Below are positions 1 to 6,617 of a stretch of 8,864 nucleotides of DNA, piece after piece. The stretch comes from Candidatus Zixiibacteriota bacterium (lineage in GTDB: Bacteria > Zixibacteria > MSB-5A5 > SM1-73): contig CP070839.1 in assembly GCA_020341875.1 (NCBI GenBank), positions 1,452,900 to 1,461,763 on the forward strand. Direction: 5' to 3'. Each line of letters begins with the position of its first letter. The stretch's first letter is position 1. Made by a program: the position numbers and the translations under genes. Under the pieces are notes generated by a model. It was not told where the DNA came from. It did not search any database and saw nothing but the letters and a program-made list of their open reading frames with translations.

Positions 1-2628
1 GTTGATCCAACCGTCAGTTTCGACTCCCTGAGCTACATCCATCTTATTGAGAATGAGAGCAACGTCCAAGGTGGGGCGCTGCAGTGGATCGGCTATCTGC
101 GCTGCTACGTGGACCCGTCGGACAGCAATAATCTCAAATGCCAGACACCCACCACCTATCCGGAGGTGTATAACATCCCGGCCAACACCGCCTTTCAGGA
201 TGAAGTCTACGGCTGGGACTTCGAGCCGGACATCTCCGCGATAGTGGTCACTGGTAGAGGCCTCGCTGGCAGGAGAGTGGCGATTCCCTATATGCCGCCG
301 GCCGTGGCCGGTGATCCCGACTATCTTAGCGATGCCGCCTACATAGAGTGCATGGACAACGGAGACGGCTGGCTTGACGGAACCGACTGGCCTCCGACCA
401 TACATAAGATCACGAACTATGGATGGACCGGTTACCAGCGTGCTTTCCACGATCTGTCCGCGTGCTACGATTACGAGGACAGCCTGCACATAGTCTACGT
501 GACCGTCGGGTTTGACCCGGCCATGCCGGGTTTCTATCAGCCGGGAGTGGCTCGCCTGTACCACTGGAGCAAGAAGACCGGGATCAGCTTAATCGCTAGC
601 AAGATCCAGGAAGGCGCCAACCCGTCAGCTCACAACATCAACATAGCCAAGCCCAGCATCTCCGCCAAGGACCCCATCTATCACCCCGGCGGTGATTCGA
701 TCTGGCTCTTCTGCGTATGGACTCAGGTTGATACCTCCGACCAGAATGCTGCGGGTGATCAGGGCAATGGGGATCTTTTCGGTTCCGGCAGCTTCGACGG
801 CGGAAACACTTGGGGAAAAATCCTTAACCTCACTGGCACCAGCACGCCAGGGTGCCTGCCGGGCGATTGCCTGAGTGAGCACTGGCCCTCGTTGGCGCAG
901 AATATGTACGGCGGCGATTTGCACATTGAGTATATATGCGATAGAGACCCAGGTGGAGCGATTATGGACGAAGGCACATGGACAGAGAATCCGGTCATGT
1001 ACATGCGCCTGCCTGAATGGTCGGTGCGGCCCGGTTGCCGTTGGATACCTGGGAAGCTCGAAGAGCCGCCTCATTGGTATCATCCTCCCATCAAAGTAAT
1101 CCCTGGTCAGAGCAGAACAATCATTATGAAGATGTATACCTATTGCGCTTACGATACGGTCATGTATAGTGTGACCAGCGACCACCCGTGCATCCAGGTG
1201 AATATTCCTCCGACTCCGGTTCCGCCCGCAGACTCTGTTACCATCAATATCGTGCTGGACGGAACCGGAGCGTGTGACGGAACATTTATTTCCGGCAACG
1301 TGATCCTGTGGATGGATGAAGCCGGAGGCCTGTTCGAGCACTTGCGAGTTCATGCCGTAGTGGCCGAGGATTACTACGAGTGTCCCAGGGACCCGGAGAC
1401 GGTTGACACGCTAGAGAACGATTATTTGCGGATGTACGTGAACGCCAACTGCCAGCAGTGGATTCACGACATAGGTTGGGACGTTCCAATCGACACCACC
1501 CACGAGGTTTTCTTCCAGGGCGGAATCACCGTCGCCACCTCCTCGGGCGGCGACACCCTGGTTGGCCGCTATATGGGTCAAAACGCCATGTGTGCGGGTG
1601 CGCAGGACAAGCTCTACCGGGAGCAGTGCGAACCCGACTTTGAGCCTCATTTCTGGATCGTTTATAATAAGGGTGTGTACATCGAGGCCACGAATCTGGA
1701 CCCGCCCGCTCACCAGAAATGGTGGTGGTGGGAGATTGCCAAGCAGATTAAGTTCTTCAAGTCTGGAGCACCGGCGGAATACCAGCGGATAGTGATCAAG
1801 TACGTCCGGGTCAAGCGGCATGATCCCCCTGGCTGGTGGCCTGATCAGACGCCCTTCACCGGTTATGAAGATACCTACGTCGGCTTCGCCATGGACATTG
1901 ATGCTCCGTGGGATAGCACCGGCGGACCCGAGCCCAATCTGGGAGACGAGAATGCCATAAACTATGGGAGCTATGACGATGTCAACGAGATTGCCTACGT
2001 GACCGGCTTTGGCCGGGCAGGGGAGCATCCGGAGTACAACGATTACCATGCCGGAATAGCTTTGGCCGAGGGCGGAACGGGCAGCCCGACCACTCCCTAT
2101 GCCACGGCCAACGTTAAGAACAACTACTATCTTTATCCGCAATCCCCCTGGGGCTGGGAGGATGGAGAGTTATACCAGCTTGCCGCAGGTCTGGTGGGGG
2201 GGACTACCTTCATCCAGGATCCTGACTCCATCGTGGACCGCAATATTGTTTTGACTGCCAGTAAGATCGAAGCCGGCATCGACCCGGACCAGGAAGCGCA
2301 GTTCACACTGGTAGAAATCCTGGCTCCTCTGGGAGAGGCCCAGATGCAGGCCTTGGTGGACACGGCGCGCGCCATCGTTGCCAGGGAGAGGGAACAGGCA
2401 GGTTTGCCGGCAATCTGTGGTGACTGCAATGGAAGTTTTGTAGTAGACGTAGGCGACATTGTCTATCTGGTCAGTTACCTCTTCAAAGGTTCAGCTCCCC
2501 CCAAGTGTCCGGTGAGTCGTGGTGACTGCAACAGCGACGGGATCATAAACGTCGCAGATATTGTCTATCTTATACGCTTTCTGTACAGGGGTGGACCAGC
2601 GCCAGTATGTCCGGGAATCTGGTATTAG
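1..2628 (+). CDS. Large secreted protein with Asp-box and C-terminal dockerin-type repeat pair (5' partial)
   Basis: The frame is open from the first base, so the true start and any signal peptide lie upstream; 875 codons are visible before the TAG stop. A GTG at 109 is an internal valine codon rather than a convincing start, because the preceding 36 codons read as ordinary protein. Residues 264-271 read SFDGGNTW, a textbook Asp-box (S-x-D-x-G-x-x-W) as in sialidase/BNR beta-propellers. Residues around 395-470 look like an Ig-like beta-sandwich (inference). Two dockerin-type halves follow near 806-837 and 840-870. The second loop, DCNSDGIINVAD, fits the calcium-binding consensus D-x-N-x-D-G; the first, DCNGSFVVDVGD, has lost positions 5 and 6. 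About twenty cysteines and high Trp/Tyr content suit an exported protein. No cell-wall or type IX sorting tail is visible; the chain ends CPGIWY. The substrate is unknown. An extracellular structural, adhesive or hydrolytic role is possible, but I recognise no catalytic domain. Confidence 0.85.
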   Translation, partial: VDPTVSFDSLSYIHLIENESNVQGGALQWIGYLRCYVDPSDSNNLKCQTPTTYPEVYNIPANTAFQDEVYGWDFEPDISAIVVTGRGLAGRRVAIPYMPPAVAGDPDYLSDAAYIECMDNGDGWLDGTDWPPTIHKITNYGWTGYQRAFHDLSACYDYEDSLHIVYVTVGFDPAMPGFYQPGVARLYHWSKKTGISLIASKIQEGANPSAHNINIAKPSISAKDPIYHPGGDSIWLFCVWTQVDTSDQNAAGDQGNGDLFGSGSFDGGNTWGKILNLTGTSTPGCLPGDCLSEHWPSLAQNMYGGDLHIEYICDRDPGGAIMDEGTWTENPVMYMRLPEWSVRPGCRWIPGKLEEPPHWYHPPIKVIPGQSRTIIMKMYTYCAYDTVMYSVTSDHPCIQVNIPPTPVPPADSVTINIVLDGTGACDGTFISGNVILWMDEAGGLFEHLRVHAVVAEDYYECPRDPETVDTLENDYLRMYVNANCQQWIHDIGWDVPIDTTHEVFFQGGITVATSSGGDTLVGRYMGQNAMCAGAQDKLYREQCEPDFEPHFWIVYNKGVYIEATNLDPPAHQKWWWWEIAKQIKFFKSGAPAEYQRIVIKYVRVKRHDPPGWWPDQTPFTGYEDTYVGFAMDIDAPWDSTGGPEPNLGDENAINYGSYDDVNEIAYVTGFGRAGEHPEYNDYHAGIALAEGGTGSPTTPYATANVKNNYYLYPQSPWGWEDGELYQLAAGLVGGTTFIQDPDSIVDRNIVLTASKIEAGIDPDQEAQFTLVEILAPLGEAQMQALVDTARAIVAREREQAGLPAICGDCNGSFVVDVGDIVYLVSYLFKGSAPPKCPVSRGDCNSDGIINVADIVYLIRFLYRGGPAPVCPGIWY

Positions 2629-2677
2629 CGAGGTTGGATTACTGACTCGGGGAAGTGAACAACAGGAGTTCCGACGT

Positions 2678-2707
2678 TACGGGGTAGCCGAAGAAAGCTA
2701 CCCCGTA
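2678..2707 (+). terminator. Perfect 11-bp hairpin after the dockerin gene
   Basis: TACGGGGTAGC (2678-2688) pairs perfectly with GCTACCCCGTA (2697-2707) across the 8-base loop CGAAGAAA. It begins 50 bases after the stop codon and is followed by a pyrimidine-rich stretch (CTCTTATCTGTCCTT) with no clean run of T. This suits a transcription terminator or 3'-end stabilising hairpin for the upstream gene. The weak T-tract means intrinsic termination is not certain. Confidence 0.65.
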
Positions 2708-2807
2708 CTCTTATCTGTCCTTCAGTGCGTTGTCACTCTTGCTAAGTTGGAGCTACGGTCTCCCGGCCGAAGGAGGTCGTCCTCCGGTTTTCATCTCGGA
2801 TTTTCGC

Positions 2808-2835
2808 TTGACAAATCCTACTCTCAGCCAGTAAT
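2808..2835 (+). promoter_or_regulatory. Candidate sigma-70-type promoter for the helicase gene
   Basis: TTGACA (2808-2813) is a perfect -35 match. AGTAAT (2830-2835), after a 16-base spacer, matches the last four positions of TATAAT. The resulting start of transcription near 2842 would leave only a very short leader, which favours the ATG at 2869 over the TTG at 2851 as the helicase start. A small GC-rich hairpin, GGAGG/CCTCC (2772-2785), lies just upstream. The call rests on consensus matching by eye. Confidence 0.4.
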
Positions 2836-2850
2836 TACAGGAAGTAAACC

Positions 2851-5136
2851 TTGAGGGCGTGGTTTGTTATGAACCTTCTTCAAATTCTTGACGAGTTAAA
2901 GCACGACAAGTACTTTCAGGACTGTATCTCCCACTGGGAGGTCGTGCCGCCGAGAGAGGCGGTTTACGCTGAATTCCCGGCGGGCATGAATCCCAGGATC
3001 AGGTCTGTCTTGGAAAAAAGGGGGATCAGGAAACTCTACTCTCATCAGGCGACAGCGATTGAGGACATTCTCGCTGGCAAGAACGTGGTGACGGTGACTC
3101 CCACTGCTTCCGGAAAGACTCTATGTTATAATCTTCCGGTGGTGAATACTGTGTTGGAGAGACCAGAGAGCCGGGCGCTGTATCTATTTCCCACCAAAGC
3201 TTTATCCCAGGATCAGGTGGCAGAGCTCCACGAGATAGTGACCGACATGGATGCTGACATAAAGACCTACACCTTTGACGGCGACACCCCCCGCTCGGCC
3301 CGGGCCGCCATCCGCACCGCGGGGCACATCGTGGTGACCAATCCGGACATGCTGCACTCCGGAATCCTGCCGCATCACACCAGGTGGATCAAGCTTTTCG
3401 AGAATCTCAAGTTCGTGGTGATCGACGAGATACATCACTATCGCGGAATATTCGGGAGCCACCTGGGAAACGTGATACGAAGGCTAAAACGGATATGCAC
3501 TTTCTATGGATCGAACCCGCAGTTTGTCTGCTGCTCTGCCACCATTGCCAATCCCATGGAGTTGACCCGGAAGATCATAGAGGACGAGGTGGTGCTGGTG
3601 GACAACAACGGAGCGCCTTCCGGGGAGAAACATTTCATACTCTATAATCCTCCTGTGATCAACAAGGAATTGGGGATAAGGAAATCGTACATCAACGAAA
3701 CCCGGAGACTGGCGGAGAAGTTCTTGTCAAGTGACGTTCAGACCATCGTCTTTGCCCGGTCCCGACTGAGGGTGGAGATACTGTTGACCTACCTGGCGGA
3801 GGCGATGAGAAAGGTCAAGAGGCGTTCCGATTCCATAAGAGGATACCGGGGAGGCTATCTTCCCCTGCAGAGGAGGGAGATCGAAAAAGGACTCCGGGAG
3901 GGCACCATACGTGGGGTGGTCTCCACAAATGCCCTGGAGCTGGGAATCGACATCGGCCAGCTAGACGTGAGCGTGATGGCGGGCTATCCCGGAAACATCG
4001 CCTCCACCTGGCAGCAGGCAGGAAGGGCGGGAAGAAGAACGGACGTTTCGGTGGCCGTCTTGGTGGCCAACAGCTCGCCCTTGGATCAGTTTATCATCCA
4101 TCACCCGGATTATTTCTTCAGCCAGTCGCCGGAATCGGGCATCGTGGATCCGAATAATCTGTCGATTTTGGTCAGCCACGTCAAATGCGCCGCATTTGAG
4201 CTTCCCTTCGCGGACGGCGAGACCTTCGGGGTGGAAGCTACGGACAAAATCCTGGCGCATCTGGAGGGGGAGAGAATTCTCCATCACGTGGAGGGCAAGT
4301 GGCACTGGACCTCGGAAGTCTACCCTGCAGAGCAGGTAAGCCTGCGAAGCGCTTCGACCGACAACTTCGTCATCCTGGATTCCACCGACAGGAACAAGAT
4401 TGTCGGCGAGATGGATTATTTCAGCGCGCCCGTCTTTCTGCACAAGGATGCGATTTATCTTCACGGGGCCGATCAATACCAGATAGAGGAACTGGACTGG
4501 GACGGAAAGAAGGCTTACGCCAAGGAGGTGGAGGTAGATTACTATACCGACACCATTACCAAGACCGACCTGAAGGTGCTGGAGGTTGCCCAGAGACAGG
4601 AAGAGCCGGCGGGAAATCGGGCCCACGGCGAGGTCTCAGTCACTACCCTGGCCACCATGTTCAAGAAGATCAAGTTCCGTACGCATGAAAACGTGGGCTT
4701 CGGCAAGATCGACCTGCCGGAGCTGGAGATGCACACCACCTCTTTCTGGTTTGAGTTTCCTGCTGACGTTGGCTCCAGGCTGGGATTCTCCGGGGAGGAG
4801 CTTGGAGGCAGCCTCAGGGCTTTGGCCAACGTGTTGCGCAACGTGACGCCCTTGTGGGTGATGTGTGATCCGAAGGACATAAGAACCTTCCCTCAGGTCA
4901 AGTCGCCCTTTACTGACCGCCCGACGGTTTACGTTTATGACAACTACCCGGGAGGAGTCGGATTCTCACAGAAGCTGTTTCACCTATCCCATGATGTGTG
5001 GAAGGCGTGCGGTGAAATGGTACGTTCCTGCGAGTGCAGTGACGGCTGCCCCTCCTGCGTGGGACCGAAGATGGAGGTGGGGCAAGGGGGAAAGCAGGGG
5101 GCATTGAAGCTGGTGAAATGGATAATCGGGCGGTGA
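2851..5136 (+). CDS. mrfA: MrfA/YprA-type DExH-box DNA repair helicase
   Basis: A superfamily 2 ATP-dependent DNA helicase of the MrfA (B. subtilis YprA) group, related to eukaryotic Hrq1; in Bacillus it acts in mitomycin C damage repair. Counting from TTG at 2851 it is 761 residues, close to the family size of about 750. Visible motifs are Walker A TPTASGKT (83-90), DEIH box (192-195), SAT (229-231), motif IV region QTIVFARSR (297-305), motif V region STNALELGIDIG (358-369) and motif VI QQAGRAGRR (388-396). The C-terminal region (about 500-740, DUF1998-like) carries clustered cysteines C720, C727, C729, C733 and C736, including CEC-x3-C-x2-C, the presumed metal site of this family. Start choice: TTG 2851 has AGGA eight bases upstream. 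ATG 2869, which gives MNLLQILDELK, looks more like family N-termini and fits the promoter. No exonuclease partner (MrfB/YprB) is seen nearby. Cytoplasmic; the family assignment is firm and the exact repair role is inferred. Confidence 0.92.
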   Translation: MRAWFVMNLLQILDELKHDKYFQDCISHWEVVPPREAVYAEFPAGMNPRIRSVLEKRGIRKLYSHQATAIEDILAGKNVVTVTPTASGKTLCYNLPVVNTVLERPESRALYLFPTKALSQDQVAELHEIVTDMDADIKTYTFDGDTPRSARAAIRTAGHIVVTNPDMLHSGILPHHTRWIKLFENLKFVVIDEIHHYRGIFGSHLGNVIRRLKRICTFYGSNPQFVCCSATIANPMELTRKIIEDEVVLVDNNGAPSGEKHFILYNPPVINKELGIRKSYINETRRLAEKFLSSDVQTIVFARSRLRVEILLTYLAEAMRKVKRRSDSIRGYRGGYLPLQRREIEKGLREGTIRGVVSTNALELGIDIGQLDVSVMAGYPGNIASTWQQAGRAGRRTDVSVAVLVANSSPLDQFIIHHPDYFFSQSPESGIVDPNNLSILVSHVKCAAFELPFADGETFGVEATDKILAHLEGERILHHVEGKWHWTSEVYPAEQVSLRSASTDNFVILDSTDRNKIVGEMDYFSAPVFLHKDAIYLHGADQYQIEELDWDGKKAYAKEVEVDYYTDTITKTDLKVLEVAQRQEEPAGNRAHGEVSVTTLATMFKKIKFRTHENVGFGKIDLPELEMHTTSFWFEFPADVGSRLGFSGEELGGSLRALANVLRNVTPLWVMCDPKDIRTFPQVKSPFTDRPTVYVYDNYPGGVGFSQKLFHLSHDVWKACGEMVRSCECSDGCPSCVGPKMEVGQGGKQGALKLVKWIIGR

Positions 5137-5218
5137 CTGTCGGTTCTTCTCTGGTTGAGAGTGAAAAGCAGTTTTTCCACGAGTCACACTTTTCAAACGG
5201 CGAAATATCGATGAATCG

Positions 5219-5229
5219 AAGGAGGTGAT
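5219..5229 (+). promoter_or_regulatory. Unusually strong ribosome binding site for the GYD gene
   Basis: AAGGAGGTGAT is an 11-base uninterrupted complement of the usual bacterial 16S rRNA 3' end (anti-SD), six bases before the ATG at 5236. It fixes the start codon and predicts efficient translation. A small palindrome, TCGAT-GA-ATCGA (5208-5219), abuts it and could weakly fold over the site; that is inference only. Confidence 0.85.
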
Positions 5230-5235
5230 AAGAAT

Positions 5236-5526
5236 ATGCCTATCTATGTCACACTCTTTAAATCGACGGCGGAAGGCACCAAAGGACTGAAGGAGACTCA
5301 ACAGTACATGGAAGAAGCGAAAAAGGAGATAGCTGAAGCCGGTGGAAAGGTCATAAACGCCTATGCCCTTCTGGGAAGATATGATTTCATCTATATCACG
5401 GAATTCCCGGATCAGAAATCAGCCTTGAAGGTTCTCTTCAAGACGGCTATGAAGGGAAGGGTATCACCTGAGAACCTGGTCGCCATCCCACTGGAGGAGT
5501 TTCTTCAGGCAGTCAAGGAGGCCTGA
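5236..5526 (+). CDS. GYD-domain small protein
   Basis: A 96-residue protein matching the GYD domain family (Pfam GYD, PF08734) along its whole length. It has the N-terminal strand MPIYVTLFK, a helix with TAEGTKGLKET, the segment AGGKVINAYALLGRYDFIYITEFPD with the family's G-x-YD motif (GRYDF, residues 47-51), and a final amphipathic helix EEFLQAVKEA. Family members are small ferredoxin-like alpha/beta proteins, probably oligomeric, with no settled biochemical function. No signal peptide or membrane segment is present, so it should be cytoplasmic. It starts 99 bases after the helicase stop, so co-transcription is possible, but I see no convincing promoter in the gap and its strong ribosome site suggests separate control of output. 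Domain identity is clear; function is unknown. Confidence 0.9.
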   Translation: MPIYVTLFKSTAEGTKGLKETQQYMEEAKKEIAEAGGKVINAYALLGRYDFIYITEFPDQKSALKVLFKTAMKGRVSPENLVAIPLEEFLQAVKEA

Positions 5527-5536
5527 TTCTCCCAAA

Positions 5537-5560
5537 AGCCGGGAAAGGGGGTTCCCGGTT
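5537..5560 (+). terminator. Hairpin just after the GYD gene
   Basis: CCGGGAA (5539-5545) pairs with TTCCCGG (5552-5558) around the loop AGGGGG, extended by a G-T wobble and an A-T pair to 5537/5560. It lies 11 bases past the stop codon, where a terminator is expected. The downstream sequence TTCGCTGC has no T-run, so it may be an RNA-end protecting hairpin or a factor-dependent terminator. Confidence 0.5.
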
Positions 5561-5623
5561 CGCTGCAATCTGCGACGCGAGCCCCCAAAGAGTAGCGCCC
5601 CCTGCCCGTTATTGGCCGGGACT

Positions 5624-5658
5624 CAGAGGAGGGCGGATCTCGAATCCGCCCTCCTCTG
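5624..5658. repeat. 15-bp perfect inverted repeat (REP-like palindrome)
   Basis: CAGAGGAGGGCGGAT (5624-5638) is the exact reverse complement of ATCCGCCCTCCTCTG (5644-5658), with a 5-base loop CTCGA; a T-G wobble adds one pair outside. It is too long to be chance and has no T-tract on either side, so it is not a standard intrinsic terminator. It sits between two independent genes, where repetitive extragenic palindromes or small non-autonomous elements often lie. No target-site duplication is obvious. Confidence 0.75.
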
Positions 5659-5797
5659 GTGGCAAATAACCGGACCGATGGGCGAGTTCGTCCACGCCAG
5701 GTTCTCGGCGTAGTGAAATTGACCGCGCTGAGGATGAAGGGACGGACCCTGCTTATCTGAGTTCTTTACCTCGCATGTTCCCCTCTCTCGCCACCCG

Positions 5798-5842
5798 TTG
5801 ACACTCACCTTTTGTTTGATAATTAGCGCGTTAAATTATACT
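5798..5842 (+). promoter_or_regulatory. Candidate promoter zone for the receiver-Fis regulator
   Basis: Two overlapping sigma-70-like pairs are visible: TTGACA (5798-5803) with GATAAT (5818-5823) at a short 14-base spacing, and TTGATA (5816-5821) with TATACT (5837-5842) at 15 bases. Both have good hexamers but short spacers, so which one is used cannot be decided by eye. The second would start transcription near 5849 and give a leader of about 73 bases. Confidence 0.4.
5819..5839. promoter_or_regulatory. Possible operator: 6-9-6 inverted repeat over the promoter
   Basis: ATAATT (5819-5824) and AATTAT (5834-5839) are exact inverted copies separated by nine bases containing GCGCG, a spacing suited to a dimeric helix-turn-helix protein. 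It overlaps the candidate -35/-10 region, as a repressor or autoregulatory site would. Fis-type regulators often bind AT-rich inverted sites, so self-binding by the downstream product is a reasonable but untested idea. Confidence 0.3.
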
Positions 5843-5921
5843 CTACACTTTAGGTCGCCTTTTTCATGCCGATACTATTTTTACGAAGGATGTACAGTCA
5901 AACCCTCAAACCCAGAAGGCC

Positions 5922-6617
5922 ATGAAACAGATATTGGTGGTGGGCTCAGATCCGAGGATTTCCCAGGATCTCGATAAATACTTGGATCCTAATGAATTCA
6001 AACTCTTGGCCTGTCCCCATGGCAAAAGTGCTATTGCCTCCTTAGCCAATGCCAAACCCGACTTGGTCATATTGGATTTCGCCTCCGTCGATCAACCTGG
6101 CCTGGAAATCATAAACAAGATAAGAGAGTCGGACGCTGCTCTTGCCTTGATAGTTCTGTCCAATGACCCCGCTTACAGTGAGATGAAGGCGGCTGACAAG
6201 AACTTCAGGGTGCTGCCTGCTCCTTTTCGGGTGGAAAGGATTGCGAACATGGTCAGAGACTCTCTGGCTTCGAGGTCTCCAAAAAGAGAGCAAAAGGTGC
6301 TACAGGGTTCGGTACGGTTGGCGCGGGAGAAGGATAGACTTGGGGTGCGAAACGATCCGAATAGGCCTGTCCAAGACCAGCGCTCGGGGAACCAGGATTA
6401 TCATCAAATATTCGACCGAACCCTGGGTCCGATCTTCGATCAGATTATTCGGGACTGCCGCGGCCACGTTTACGATCGTCTTCTCTCCGGTCTGGAAAAG
6501 ACCATGCTCTCCGAAGTATTGAAGTACGTGAATCATAACCAGGTCAGGGCCTCCCAGCTTCTGGGTATCTCGCGAAATACTCTGCGAGAGAGAATGAAAA
6601 GGTACGATATATTCTAA
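5922..6617 (+). CDS. Response-regulator-like protein: degenerate receiver plus Fis-type HTH, no AAA+ domain
   Basis: A 231-residue cytoplasmic regulator. Residues 1-113 follow the receiver fold: ILVVGSDP, then PDLVILDFASVDQPGLEII with D52 at the phospho-acceptor position, LIVLS with S80, and LPAPF. The acidic pair that binds magnesium is replaced by G8-S9, and the invariant lysine of the KPF motif is A100, so normal phosphorylation is doubtful. A charged, probably flexible linker spans about 114-160. Residues 185-231 form a Fis/NtrC-type helix-turn-helix (HTH_8); NQVRASQLLGISRNTLRER closely resembles the C-terminus of E. coli Fis. The sigma-54-interacting ATPase of NtrC proteins is absent, making the layout like the PrrA/RegA/ActR class. 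ATG 5922 has AAGG only two bases upstream, so initiation may be weak or coupled to a tiny upstream frame (5890-5925). It precedes the multi-GAF sensor gene, a likely functional neighbour. Confidence 0.85.
   Translation: MKQILVVGSDPRISQDLDKYLDPNEFKLLACPHGKSAIASLANAKPDLVILDFASVDQPGLEIINKIRESDAALALIVLSNDPAYSEMKAADKNFRVLPAPFRVERIANMVRDSLASRSPKREQKVLQGSVRLAREKDRLGVRNDPNRPVQDQRSGNQDYHQIFDRTLGPIFDQIIRDCRGHVYDRLLSGLEKTMLSEVLKYVNHNQVRASQLLGISRNTLRERMKRYDIF

Larger units (their letters stand above)
5527..5921 (+). other. Non-coding interval between GYD gene and regulator
   Basis: This 395-base stretch has no credible gene. It contains the post-GYD hairpin, a long perfect palindrome (5624-5658), and from about 5798 an AT-rich zone with promoter-like hexamers and a 6-9-6 inverted repeat. 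An antisense reading frame between 5623 and 5808 runs through the palindrome arms and resembles no family I recognise. The region from 5527 to 5790 is GC-rich and may be a dispersed extragenic repeat; the last 120 bases are the likely control region of the downstream regulator gene. Confidence 0.6.

Noticed and set aside
625..2142. Two antisense frames of about 240 codons within the secreted protein gene.
   Set aside because: Their translations are low-complexity-free but match no family, and they sit wholly opposite a convincing coding frame with Asp-box and dockerin motifs.
3961..4626. Antisense frame of 221 codons inside the helicase.
   Set aside because: Lies opposite conserved helicase motifs V-VI and C-terminal domain; a by-product of codon bias.
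5623..5808. Short antisense frame through the palindrome.
   Set aside because: One end is formed by the palindrome arm itself; no ribosome site or family resemblance, so treated as non-coding.
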